Assembly (NCBI GenBank): GCA_910591455.2
Contig: OU342804.1
Location: 15,295,133 to 15,359,132 of the forward strand
Length of the DNA stretch: 64,000 nucleotides
From: Pholis gunnellus
Lineage: Eukaryota > Chordata > Actinopteri > Perciformes > Pholidae
Direction of reading: 5' to 3'
Made by a program: the position numbers and the translations under genes
Shown: piece by piece, positions 21,507-33,505 of the stretch
Position numbering within the stretch: the stretch's first letter is position 1
How the letters are laid out: the number at the start of each line of letters is the position of its first letter
Notes under the pieces: model-generated
What the model was told of the DNA's origin: nothing
Database searches by the model: none
What the model saw: only the letters and a program-made list of their open reading frames with translations

Positions 21507-24467
21507 GTTTTACGATAAGCAATACGATACCCTGTGATTTGAATCATGACACGGAGTACCATAGGGAGTGTTCAAATCCCAGATGTGACTAAGGAACAGC
21601 CAGTGGGAATGAAAGTGATCTTATGTCCTATTTTAAAACCAATATTACGGGCCGATATCCGATACAACAAGGCCAAATTAAATGCTTCTCCTAGCTTCTT
21701 CTAAATTGTATGGGATTCTAGTTACATACTTAAACTTAACCAACATTAGATTAGCATTACAATTTCAAAAAGCATTCTTTCCCTGAGGATTTTACTGTGT
21801 CTAGTTCAGTCTCTGTTGTTGATCTGTATTGACCACAGGTTAGACTCTCCAAGGACTGACATGTATACACACATACAAACGCACACAAAGGCCCACTTGA
21901 GCTGACAACTCAATCGGTGGCTGGCCAGAGAAGAGGACTGACAGCTGCCTCGTTATGCATGCAGGAGATCTCCTTCAAAATCACAGGTTTCACACCTCAC
22001 AGCTGTTTCAAGTGTCTATGTGTGCATGCTTCTGTGAAAGAACAAATAGGGGAAGACACAAAGAATGAAGAACTTCTATAGACGTGAAGGCACCTGAGAA
22101 GAGAAACAGGGAAAGTCCACTTGTGTCTACTATTAAGCCATTAAGGAACAAAGCTATTGGGCTGAAATGACTGATGCTGGATTGCTGTGATCCTTTCAAT
22201 TTGGCGATTTTCTGGATTTAAATGGCCTTTTGATGATCTGTTTAAATCTCAGTTGTTCTGTGAAAGCAGCTAATGAGAGAATGCCTGAGTCAGTGTATCC
22301 TTGTTCTGTACAAGTAGTTACCTGGTATTGCAATCCGTGTGTGTTACTATATGTCTGGATATGTGTTTGTTGTGTAAGAGCAATGTAAATCACAATTGGC
22401 TCAGCTGCTACTCTGAGCGGGTTATCTGGCATGTGCAATTGGTAGTAAGTGTGTGCACAACAGACAGAACAAGTGGCTGTGTATTTGAGACCGTGTGAAA
22501 GAGTACAATCATCCCATTTGCACAATAATGAAGTGGGGTCAGAAGCCATCGTCAGTATTTGCCTCCCACCTAATTGTGCTCATGTTTTAATGGACTCAGT
22601 GCTCCATTATTTTGCTGACCCTGGCCTCAATTACAAAGAACAGAGCCAGAAGCATGAGATAATGTGTGTGTGTGTCTGTCTGTAATTGTCGGACTTTGGT
22701 GAAAAACTACACTGCCAGATGGTAACGGCAGTTAATTGAAATGATCTAGATTATCAAATAGGCTGGGTTTACTGATAATTCTGTGACAGGTTGTCAAATT
22801 GAAGAGGAATGCATAGAATTGGTTTAAAATTATAGTTTTGCGAGAACCTGTTTTTAGCCAGCTGCGTGGCTCTCACTGTGTCCAGAAGGAAATATCTCAA
22901 CAGCCATATAATGGATTACCATGTGATTTCATGACATTTCATCTATATAGCGCCACTAGCAAGTACAAATTACAATTAGCATTTTCAGATTCAAATTTCC
23001 TCAGTTTGATGCACTTTGTGAAGTACAGATTTGTTTGAAGTGCTCTCTTCTTATCTTTATCAAATCAACAGTAATACGCACAATATGCCCAACTACCATT
23101 TAAGTCAGACTTTAACAAATCATAGGGAGAGAGACTGACCCAACGTGCAGACAAATGTGGCTAAAACACATTGGAAACAATAATTTTAATAGCGGTTTAA
23201 TACGTGTCAGTTGTCAATGTTTGAACAGTTACTTCAGTTCACATTTTTGTCAAACAATAAACACAATTTAAAAAAAGGCAATTGAAAACATTTAAAATGC
23301 TGGACCTCTAAACTACACTATACAATAAAAGGTTGATGTGGTAAAAGAAAAGAAAAACCGTAAGAATGAGAATAGGTATATCCTTTACATTTGTATTGTA
23401 TTAATAACACATATTGCACATGGGATATCTCTAATCAGTTTGGAAGATGTTGGCTTGAAATCATAAGGAAGACCAAAGAAGGCTGCTGCTTGATCCTTTT
23501 ACTGCCTACCTTGCTACATGTCCCCGCAGTAGCAGCGCTGCCTCCTTAGGCCCTGTAGAGTAAAAGTGACATAGAGGGTCAGAAAACTGATGTTACAGAA
23601 GTAAACACCGATGACAGAATACACTGACTAATATCAAGTGTAATCTGGCTGAAAATGTATTGATTACTTTAAGCATCTTTACAGTGCTTCTAGTATAGGC
23701 TATGCAAATCTATCATATTCAGCCACAAAATGTTGGTTGCTCTGTTGCTCCATTCAGGATCAATAAGTCCTAAGAAAGCAGTAGAATCCATTTAGTAATA
23801 TTATTATTGGACACAGATTAGCTGGGCAGCATGGCTTTAACGGAGACAGGAAATCAACTCTTTCTTCGCGCTTATTGCTATTCATGCTTTCTGCTGGAGA
23901 CTGACCCTTAATTATTCAGCTGAATAAATTACCTATAAAGCAGAAAGTGAAGTCACAGCATGCCAGGAGGGAGCCGGCCTGTCAGCTTCAAAGGGCCAAA
24001 ACCTGCCTAGATCCTGTGGGCTTCACTCCACTTAACACCAGTCACTAGGTATATATGTCTGTGCGCACATAAGCCCAGCTTAAATGTCAGGGGTTAGGTA
24101 GCTCCCAAGTGTGGGGCTCAATATTGAAGGGAAATCACATTTAACTCAGCCTGCGTGGCTTTCATGGCCTTCATTGGAATTACGTGAAAAGAGGTTGAGG
24201 AAGAGGTCAACATCCTGGCCAACTAAGACGATTCTGAACATCTGTCAATTACATATTGTGGTGATGAGAAATGTTCTTAATATTACACCATTTTGATTTT
24301 GAAAAAAAATTCAACAAAATTCAAAACTACAGATTTCGGCAATAGATTTTAACACCTGTATAATATTACATACTGCAGTGCTTTGCATTTAACAGACGCC
24401 AGCAGAAGCTCCACAATAGCTCACAGAGTCTGGGTGGGTAAACTAAATGACCTTAGATCCTCCCGTA
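21507..24467. other. mostly unique non-coding DNA, no gene seen
   Basis: No coding exon or RNA gene. A fragment at 21636-21675 ('acgggccgatatccgatac') may be a remnant of a 'gccgatatcc' repeat family. Frames such as 22196-22549 (minus) and 22838-23038 lack motifs. The block 23860-24080 is non-repetitive and slightly GC-richer. Confidence 0.5.
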
Positions 24468-24680
24468 GTGATTTCTGTCAAGGTGCTGTTGAGCAATGTG
24501 CTTAACCCCCAGCTGCTCCAGTGGTTCTGTCAAGTGTAAGAAAAACAACAAGATATTATGTGGATGCTGTGGTTATCTCCCATGTGTGAATGTGTGTAAC
24601 TGATCCAATGAATGTGAAGCAGGTGGTTGCAGGAAAAGGGCGAGCGTGGTCAGCAAACCTTCCCTGGATAGATAAACTTA
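24468..24680 (+). mobile_element. degenerate SINE
   Basis: The core reads 'caaggtgctgttgagcaatg' and 'tgcttaacccccagctgctc', close to the 'ccttgagcaaggcacttaacccccagctgctcc' core of a widespread teleost SINE. The 3' part shows 'tgtgtaactgatccaatgaa' and ends with 'aaccttccctggatagataa', resembling an L2-type tail. The tRNA-like head, expected at about 24390-24465, is too degraded to show A and B boxes. Confidence 0.65.
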
Positions 24681-24956
24681 ACCAGATGAATGCTATTGCA
24701 GAGCGGGAGCTTGTTACCTGAGTTGGTCTGGTGTCCCTATGGGTTGACTTGGGTTTGGATCAGTTCCAAAATACCTGCTTCATCCAGCTGCTATGCCCGC
24801 TTATTCCTCCTGTAGCTCAATAAAGTAGCCTTTTGAGGTTATCCACAAAAAACATTGCATAGAAGTTAACTCAAATTTCCCTTCACTGCTACTTTTAAGG
24901 GTTAATCCTAAAAGACTAGTTTTGGCTAAATGCGTGTTTGCTTTTGTGCTGTGAGT
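24681..24956. other. non-coding DNA, nothing recognised
   Basis: Short unique stretch with no gene or repeat that I can name. Confidence 0.4.
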
Positions 24957-25560
24957 AACGCCTGGGCCACACTGCCTGAGTGAGCAGCGTGTGACGGCTG
25001 CCTCAATGAACTGCTGCTGCTTTCACACGTGTGATGTCCACATAGATGCCATTGCTGCTGCTGCCGCATGCCCTTGTTTCTACGTAGTTTGCTTTTCATA
25101 ATGGCCAGAATGTTTCATTTCATTATAAATGTTATTTGTATTTAATTTAGACAAAAAAAGGTTAACAGGTGTGTGCTTATTTGTAAATAATAGTAACAAT
25201 CCAAAAGTCTGTCCACAGAAATACTTTAGAGGGCTTTTAATTTGAAACATAAACACAAAGTTATGTAATTTGTAGTCTGTTCTCATGGCTGTGAAACTGT
25301 AGTAATGTTGCTGGTATGATTTCAATATTCTGTCAAAAGATATTTTTGCTGTGAAACACGTGGCATGTGGAACATTTTGGCGAGATCTTGAATCTCTAGA
25401 AGAGATGCAGCCGACTCGCAGCAGATACGCAGTTGAGCAGCAGCCGAGCAGCACCTGAGCCGCGCTCCTCACACAGGCTGTGTGACGGCTCTAAACATAG
25501 GCACCGAGATAAAAAGCAAGAAGTTCTGCAACGCACATGCGCTGCACACGCAGAATATGC
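24957..25560. repeat. possible MITE-like element
   Basis: The left edge 'gcctgggccacactgcctg' and a GC-rich right part (25400-25500) flank an AT-rich middle. The word 'gtgtgacggct' occurs at both sides (about 24990 and 25480) in the same orientation, and CTG/CAG-rich sequence lies at both ends. This edge composition resembles hAT-type fish elements that begin 'ggcccacactgcc'. I could not define true TIRs, so this is tentative. The minus-strand frame 25080-25472 is not coding. Confidence 0.3.
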
Positions 25561-27324
25561 CTTCCAGACCCACGAAAAATGTGGTATATCTTCATGTAAA
25601 AAATAGAAATGTAAAAAGGTTAGGTTCCATTTCTTGGCTGGGTGCATAAAACTCCGACTTATTGTTTGGCAAACCTGCATGAACAGAAATATCTATATAG
25701 AATCTCTAGTTATTCTTTCAATCAACTTCAAAACAACTTCTTCAAAATCAACGTGTGGTGACATTTTTACACTGTACTTTGAATTTCCAGGTCTGCTTTT
25801 GAATAATGATGTGTTGGCCTCAGTGGCTAAGTGTGTCTCTCTGGCCTGAGTGTCTTCAGTTTGACAATGAAAGCTAAATATGCCTCACTAATGTCATATA
25901 AATGCCACTCCAGACTCCCACTAGTGCTGTAATTGCCACTCCGACTCACTGCGCACCATGTCAGAGCCCACTGACTAAATTACACAATAAAGCCACACTA
26001 AACTGGAGCTCAGAGCTTTTCGCTTTGGGCACTCAAACAATTGTTACAATAACTACTCACTTCCGAGGTTTTTGATAAAGAGACAATAATGAAGACGAGG
26101 ATGTAATACGATCCCAATAAATATCAAATTGAAATGGTTTTTAAACGAATAAAAAAAAGGAAAGCAGAAACAATTGTTTAAAATGCATAGTGAGCTAAGT
26201 AAGGCATTGGCATGATGTAGCTGAATATGGCAGAACTGTTAAAGTGTTATTTAGATAGTTTAGAAATTATCATCAATCATCAATGTCATACAACTATAAT
26301 GATACAGTGATGGAAATAATACTGAGGATGTATATTTATATATGATACCCGCTCTGACCCAACCAGGGCTGACTAAAACACAGCAAGAAAAAGACCTATC
26401 TTCTTCAAGCCCTATGCAGCTAAGATGACAGACTGCTTAAGTATAACAACTGATGTGTATATTCAGAAGCTATTAACAATGAGTACAAAATAACTATGTG
26501 CTTAAGGCCACATAACAAACGAGACAAATAAATAGGGAGGTAACAAATAAACAAAACCAAAGAAAAGACACTACATAACAAAGAAATCAAATAATCCATC
26601 AAATGAGACTTTAATAAGGGACTAGCTGGCCACACCGGTCATATAAAATGAGTGGGTGAGCGGGGAGCTTGTCACAGGCTGCATCTTTTCAAGCGTGACG
26701 AAAACACTTAAGTCTGACCCTGTGGTTGAGTTTGGTGGCCTTCACAATGTTTGTGAGGCCAATAGTGTTTGATGTCAATTCAAACCAGATTGCCCTTTTA
26801 GTTTAGAGGGTATGATTTCATTTGTTGTCATATTTATTGTTGTTATTATCTACCCAAGATGTTCCTCGTTGCCAGTGTTTTGGTACATTTTGTAAAAAGT
26901 AAAGAAAATAAGTTTGATGAAATCTTAAGTAAAGAGGTAAAAATTAAACACCAAAGTATGCTTTACATTTTGTACTACCTTGTCATTTGCAAGGGCCTTC
27001 ATCATTTCAAGTGTTTATTGAAAATAGAAATGTTATGGTGGCCCATGTTTGTGAAGACCACCACCAACCCAATGTTGGTGGTGATGCAAACTAGCTTCTC
27101 TTCACCGCAACTGCCAGCTAGCCAAAGCCTGACACAGTCCACACGCAGTGTTTTCACATATGTGTTATCCTTGGATGCAGGCAGTCTGTCGACTCCGTGC
27201 TTTCAGTTCAAAGTCTTGATCCAGGAAGTGTACAGTAGGGCTGATGTAGGGCTCTGTCGTTCGACTGGACCAGAGGTCTGTGGTACAGACGTAATGTTCA
27301 ATTTGATCCAGTTCCCCTGTCTGT
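25561..27324. other. AT-rich non-coding DNA, no gene seen
   Basis: No recognisable gene or RNA. The longest plus frame in the window (159 codons, 26859-27338) starts here, but its codon content follows local composition, it shows no domain, and its end overlaps antisense a hAT fossil. Confidence 0.5.
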
Positions 27325-27520
27325 CTAGTTCTTTATGATTGTATCTTAGGTGATGATGGAGGATGGTTGTATTACCTCTGGAAGTTGCCACAACTGTTCA
27401 ACATGTTTTACACAGTACCTGTCTTTGTAAGACGTCTCGTCTCAATCCAAAATATTTCCAAATAACAGAAGAACTGTTCTTTTTCACCACAAGGTCTTTG
27501 TCATCAACCAAATGGTCCTC
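27325..27520 (-). pseudogene. hAT-type transposase remnant, BED zinc finger
   Basis: On the minus strand from about 27500 the sequence encodes VKKNSSSVIWKYFGL (27480-27440), then VLCKTC (about 27420-27400), a stop, and VVATSRGNTTILHHHLRYNH (about 27395-27335). The order W-x-x-F, C-x2-C, 'GNTTxLxxHLxxxH' is the BED zinc-finger signature of hAT transposases and ZBED proteins. A stop right after the second cysteine, and the loss of any recognisable transposase core further down the minus strand (below 27320), show it is dead. ZBED-type host genes also carry BED fingers, but the stop and the isolation argue for a transposon fossil. Confidence 0.8.
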
Positions 27521-29180
27521 CTTCTTCTGTCTTTCCTCAGCCACTGTGCAGTTGCCACCAAATTGATACCAAGTAATCTGAGGGGTAGCTGACGGCTAGC
27601 TCGGGCTTCATTTGATTGGCTAAATGTTTGCAGTCTGAGGGTGAACGAATGGCACGTGTAAATTAAATGCTGTTTCTTATTCATTGCGTTTCATGAAGTC
27701 TTTTGTGATTTGTTTATCGTGCATGTTCAAATCGCGATGATGAGAAAAATACAATTCATCGTCAGCACTAACCCACAACTGTGTCACGTCATGCAGCCTC
27801 ATTCACTCATTGTGATAAATGTGGTAATATGGTTTACTCAGTTGCAAGAAAAATTGTGTAATCCGTCAGCTTTTCCCCACAAACCTAATGAATATCATCT
27901 TCATGCTGTTGTATTCTTTCATACCGATCCTTTTGCCTTTTGTGTCATGTTTCTAGTTAAACCATTCACCATTGGGGGCCTGATTACAATGTTTATTACC
28001 CGTCAGCCTACACAAAGCGAAGAATACAGAGAAAGCAGCAGTGGCAACAGCGACAGCCCATGCAGGCTAATCTGCCAGCCATGCGAGCCTTCAGGGCAGG
28101 GTTTGGTAATGTGATTTAGATGAGTTTCCCACGCTTATGTGTCACCGGCGTCTCTCCTCAGTGCTCCGGCGACAGTCCCTCATTACACACCATGCCACCG
28201 TCAGCTGTATCGCCAACGAGCGTGGCAATTTTTGACACTGGGACACCCGCTTCCCGCTTTTTTTTCTTGGGCGAAATGACGGAGAGGAATGAGGAAGGTA
28301 TAGGTAAGGAAAGAGTTTACAGAATAAGATAAAATACAATTGGAATTTCCTTCCTGTCCACACTTTAAATCACATGCTTTTACATAATTACAGAGTATCA
28401 ACATATTTGACCTGTCACTAGACTGTATCCCTTGAAATTGCTTCTTTAGAAAGATTGATGACATGGCTGTACTGGGGAAACTTTGAATCTCTATAATATT
28501 AACACCGTGATTTGGGGGCGATGGTGGTTGTCACACTTACGACAACCATGCCCTGATGCCTTCCAAATGTGCTCTGGTTATGGAGGATTATATCAAAATG
28601 TTAGTGGCAGCTCTGAAAAAGTCAAACTTAGATTCTATGAGAGCTGAACTTGAAGTTGGGTGGAGATTAACAAGAGTTGCTTATTTAGTGTATTTTTGAG
28701 AATAAAGGTGGAATGAGAAAAACAACTCAGCCAAAAAGGTTCCTTGACCGCAACTGCCTCTGTCCAATGTCTAATGTGCTAGGTGGCAAACTTCTAATTA
28801 TAGACTAGAGTGTGTTTGCAACTGAAGAAAAAGAAGGAAAGAATAATTGAGAGAGAACTTTTGAGAACATGTGTGTTCATTGTGCATTGTAGAGGTATAT
28901 GTGTGTGGATGAGGTTTGTGGTAACACATACTGTAGGTGTGTGTGTGTGTTAACAGTATGCTTAGGCACAAGTGGGTTTGTGTTTGGTGTCAATGAATGA
29001 GTGGCTATTTAAAACTCTCGATGCCTCGTGGTTGGGTACTGACGCTTTGTCTGTTTGCTGGCTGGCAAGAAATGGTTCTTCTTTTCCCCCTTCCTCACAT
29101 CTTTCTCCCTGTAGTGAGGCTGACTGAACAACGCCATGCCCATCTCCAACAGAAGACAGAATGACAGGCAGCTCAACCTG

Positions 29181-29181
<1 letters not shown>
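27521..29181. other. mostly unique non-coding DNA, no gene seen
   Basis: No exon recognised. The interval 27990-28265 is of balanced composition and non-repetitive, unlike its AT-rich surroundings, and contains homeodomain-type words such as 'ctaatctg' and 'gattaca'. It is a reasonable candidate for conserved non-coding DNA. A short TG tract occurs near 28936-28952. Confidence 0.45.
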
Positions 29182-29219
<38 letters not shown>

Positions 29220-29226
29220 TGTGTGT
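29182..29226. repeat. (TG)n microsatellite
   Basis: Perfect TG repeats over about 37 bp, then one CT interruption and a few more TG units. Confidence 0.97.
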
Positions 29227-29738
29227 TAGAGTATTTGTGTGTGCGTGTTTATGAGTGAGCCCCCTGTAGATGCAGAGAACAAAGCAGCAAGTGACTTTCA
29301 GTCGGTCTTCATTAACCCCCCGGCTGGGTTGTCAAAATGCCTGTGTATCCTTTTGAACTAAATCAAACAAAACCAAACAGGCAAGAGTATTAGCACTTGC
29401 AGTCTTTTCATTTAGCTCCAGACCAGACATCATCAGGAATTTTTTTTGGAACAAAGAGGACTTTGAGAAGTCAAGACAAGGGCAAATTTCTTCATTCCTC
29501 GCCCCTCTGGTGTTCTTCTACTCTAGTCTCAATCAGAGAGCCTGGTTATCTTCACCAACCAATTATTTGATTAGCGGGAGGAAGGGTTTAAATCATTTAG
29601 GCCAGTCCATAATACGGAGGGGACACTATAGGATCCCAGTGATCTAGCAAATACCACAGGGCTAAGCCTCAGTGTGAAGGGATATGATCTAAAGAGCTTC
29701 CAAATAATTGTAACCTTACATATTTACAGCATATGCAG

Positions 29739-29739
<1 letters not shown>
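29227..29739. other. non-coding DNA, nothing recognised
   Basis: Unique sequence between two microsatellites. No exon, RNA gene or named repeat. Confidence 0.5.
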
Positions 29740-29809
<70 letters not shown>

Positions 29810-29810
29810 C
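29740..29810. repeat. compound (CA)n(TA)n microsatellite
   Basis: About 61 bp of uninterrupted CA followed by about 10 bp of AT steps. The absence of interruptions suggests it is currently unstable in length. Confidence 0.98.
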
Positions 29811-31996
29811 TGTAAATATAATGTACACACACTGTACTTTGCACACAATGCCTGACATCAACCTCACAGTGCACTGTAGGACACTCAGCCAAATTCTTGG
29901 TTCTTATAACTCAAAGGGAATTTTGAGTTGAAAGAGCATGTTTACCTTGAAACTGTTGATTTGAGTAAAACATTGCAGTGCTCAAGAAATTAAAGGCTTT
30001 GACATAATAATGGTTGAAAAATGGAAGGCCAGTTTTGGATGTTAGATTTTAAATGGAAGCCCTTTTGTTCTAAAACCATCCACTCGAACCACATGCCTTG
30101 CTCAGACCTTGTAACTCTAAATCTGGCAACATGCAGCAGATTAAATAGATTTCTGTATGCACAGGCAAAGTGGTGGCTTTGAGATCAAAATGACACACTG
30201 CATTTGGCTTCAGTCACCACAGTGTTTGCACGTTGGCAAACGCTGCTTTATTAACTGTGGACGATGCATCCACTTAGAATGTTGACGGCAGAAGCACAAT
30301 TTGTCTCATCTGTTGAGAAAAGACCAAACTGCCTGTCTTATCAGGGCAAGAAAAAGCCCACTCTCTTCCCAAATTTGTGTTCATTGGTATAAAAAAGGTT
30401 ATGTTTCTGGACTTTTCTTCCACTGCGGCAGTCAAACTCCATCTAACATTAATATTTAAGCATTATCAAAATGGTAAGACTTCAGTTTGCAGTGAAAATT
30501 TGCTAACAAAATGACAGAATTTCACACCAAATGACAGAACATTTTTGGCAATGTGAATATATTGCAATACAATGCATGGTTGTAAAACACTGGTTGCCAT
30601 GTGCCTTTTTGCCTGCACAACAAAATGAGTATGACATTTCCCCAACAAATTCTCAGCCTCATACTTTCATAACTTTCATAGCACAGGATGTGATGCAACA
30701 GGAAAGCAATGGGTTCACACAGGCTATTGAATTCCAACTGAAACAGGTTAGGTTCTCACAGCTGGATGCAGGCATTAATATTAAGAGGGGACTGTGGGGG
30801 TATGTTCAAAGGAAGCAGGGAAAGATAGGCCCTATAGTAAGTTTACGTTGCTATATTTCAGCTGCATGAATAGCGCCTGTTTTTACTGTATGCCATGTGT
30901 GTTTTTGTGGATACCCTGCATGCTCCTTCATAAAAACTGGATTTTATTCAATACTTGTTCCAGGCACAGCCAGAAGGGCCATTGATGGGGTTTTCTGTGA
31001 ACATTCAGGGACCTGAAAACTAGATGTTACCTCGTCAGGGTGTTTTTTCATATGGTAATATAACAAGAACAAGATAGTCAAATCCCAAAAAGAAGACACT
31101 GTACACTACATCTAAGAAATTGAAATGACTCTTTTTCATGAATCAATTACGTTGTGTTTCATTCTGGGGATGAGACACAATAATAGTCTGCTATTGTGGA
31201 TGATGTATGTTATAAGCATGAATACATTAGAAATAGACTATTTCTTCTACCATTTTGAGTTTCTCTCCTACCGGTGAGTGTAACATGATGCAGATAGTTA
31301 TATGGCTTAGACCACGGTTCTCTTTGATGGGCAAAGTTCATATATTCACTTTTCTTTCATATCTAGTTGGTGTACAATCATATCTTAACCCACCAATTTA
31401 GACCATTTCTGAAAATAGATAAAACATTTTTGAAATTATATTTCGCATGGCTGGTCATGATCTGACTGTGTCGGCTGGCCACTACTGCACCAAACAACCT
31501 TTTCAAATAATTACTTTACACCCATCAAACCATCTTCCCATCAACGGCCTAACCCAAGACTTACATGTCTATGCAGCAACAGTCCTGTGTTGTGAGACTG
31601 AAGAACAATGTTATTTCCTGAAAACACATTCATATGTTTATCATCAGATGATTATTATAATTTTTGCAGAGATGACTTCTCTGTAGCTGGAGTTGAATAA
31701 CAGCAGCACTCAGGAGACAGCTATTTAGCAATTGGAAGCAAGGTATGGTATTTATAGTAAATTAGATACAAATCTAAAATAAAGTCTTGGTCCCATTCAT
31801 TATTTCAGCGACGTGGTGATGAAACATCCATTCCATTGTTGTTGTTTTTTCTCACTCTATTTAGTATCTCCTCACAGGGATCAAAACATTGATGTAATCA
31901 GTGCGGGTGAATTTAACAACATGTTACTTCTCTTTTTGGGTAAATTATTTTTTATTGTATGAATATTACTCTCAGCACATTTTCTTTCTGTCCTAG
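29811..31996. other. AT-rich non-coding DNA, no gene seen
   Basis: Frames at 30531-30869 (plus), 30522-30737 (minus) and 31447-31686 (plus) have no motif and overlap on opposite strands. No RNA gene or named repeat. Confidence 0.5.
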
Positions 31997-32815
31997 TATT
32001 GACTGGAGAGATGATGAATGGTATCCTGATAAGGAGACAGACTCTGTGTTATCGTCAGAGGAAGATGAAACTAGAGAAGCAGACACAAACTAAGATGACA
32101 GTGATGATGAAGATTGTATTCCTTGTTTTTGTTTGCGGTGGGTTCAATACCCTGAGGCTCCGCTCACAGTCAAGTTGTTGTGTTTTGTTTTGACCTATCC
32201 TGACCTATGGTTGCTCAGCGTGGTTTCATGCAGTTGGAGCAGCATAACATGACATTTTTAACTCATTCTTGAACAGTCTAGTTACCATTTTTGCTCTCTT
32301 TTTCTTATCATATCTATTCAAAGCAGTTGCTTGAATGGACAGTCCTGGATTCTGTGCACACTATTGCACAAACACTGCCATGGACAATGAATCCAAACAG
32401 ATCATCTTCATGGTGAACAGTGACAAGCGGGAGACACTGAGGAATTCCGTTGTCATTGAGAATGAGGGCTTCATGTTTACCTTTGAGACACTCTGTCAAG
32501 AGCTGAACAGACATTTGTACAGATGTTCTTATCCAAATATCAGCCGTCTTCAGTAAGTGGATTTATTGTAGTTTTCTTTAGTGGTTGATGCAGCAATACA
32601 ACTTTCTGCATGAAGTCCAAAATCACATTCATCACTTACATTGTTATGAATGGAAATTGGTCTGGATAATTGCAAAGTATATGACTGACTTGTTAATGCC
32701 GTCCATACAAAAGGAAATCAAAGACAACGGACTCCAATACACCCTGGACATCTGGCATAAGTCCAACAACTTTGGCACAAAATATGCAGTACGTTCATGA
32801 TATATAAGGTGGCAT
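31997..32815 (+). pseudogene. DDE transposase fossil with exon-like pieces
   Basis: Three coding-like pieces lie in order on the plus strand. The first (about 31997-32170) follows an acceptor-like 'ttctgtcctag' and encodes an acidic segment, DWRDDEWYPDKETDSVLSS and so on, with one stop. The second (about 32365-32552) encodes AMDNESKQIIFMVNSDKRET and RNSVVIENEGF and ends at a donor-like 'cagtaagt'. The third (after 'tttctttag' at about 32581) ends with LQYTLDIWHKSNN at 32732-32770. The pattern '(M)D-x-x-x-K-x-I', 'KRETxRNSVxxExEGF', 'DIWHxxKN' matches multi-exon transposase copies common in fish, in which D and D-x-WH belong to the DDE core. I lean to a Kolobok/THAP-like or related superfamily but cannot assign it. 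Stops and lost segments show it is inactive. Confidence 0.7.
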
Positions 32816-33410
32816 GTATAAGAAAGCTCTGGACAAAAGATGACTTAAAAACCCTCAAATAAAAATGCAAAGGAAGCGGTTACATACTTGTGTACAAAAG
32901 CGAGTTTAAAATCCATATGGCTCTCTTTTCAGAATTACAAAGTGTAGACATAATAAATTAAAGCCGATAAATAGAGCCGATAAATCACGGCAAAATTGAT
33001 TGCGTGTTCGTAGTCAGAAACATGTTGAAACAGAATCTGGTTCATGGGAACAGACACAGACGGTCCAGCCAATGTTACTCGTGATCAGAAACACCGGTGA
33101 AACACATCCAGCAGAGGCAATAATCTCCAAACAGGCGCATTCTTCATGTGGACTGACATAACCACCACGGTTATAAATAAGATCATGGATATAATTAGTG
33201 AGGGTATTTGGCCAGCGATATTGTTATAAAACGTATACAATTTGGCACAGTGGCGCTGTTATCCAGCATATCGTTAGTATAGCCAACATTCATGAACCAT
33301 TAGTTTCCCAGCATCCCTGTAAACACCCACTGCGGTTGACATGTTGGCCTTGAAGAGTGCTGGATGCTTCTTTATCATTATTGACCGTAGTTAGGATATG
33401 TGGTTACATA
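32816..33410. other. non-coding DNA, nothing recognised
   Basis: May contain the 3' remainder of the neighbouring transposon, but no coding similarity is visible. Confidence 0.35.
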
Positions 33411-33505
33411 CTCTCACACACACACTCACACACACACACACACACACACCTACACACACCTACACACACACACGCGCACACCTACACACAGACACACACA
33501 GACAG
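33411..33505. repeat. imperfect (CA)n tract
   Basis: CA repeats broken by CT, CCTA, CGCG and GACA steps over about 95 bp, followed by a short GACA run. Older and more interrupted than the tracts at 13479 and 29740. Confidence 0.95.

Noticed and set aside
26859..27338. 159-codon plus frame, the longest in the window
   Set aside because: No family motif, AT-driven composition, and its end runs antisense into the hAT fossil.
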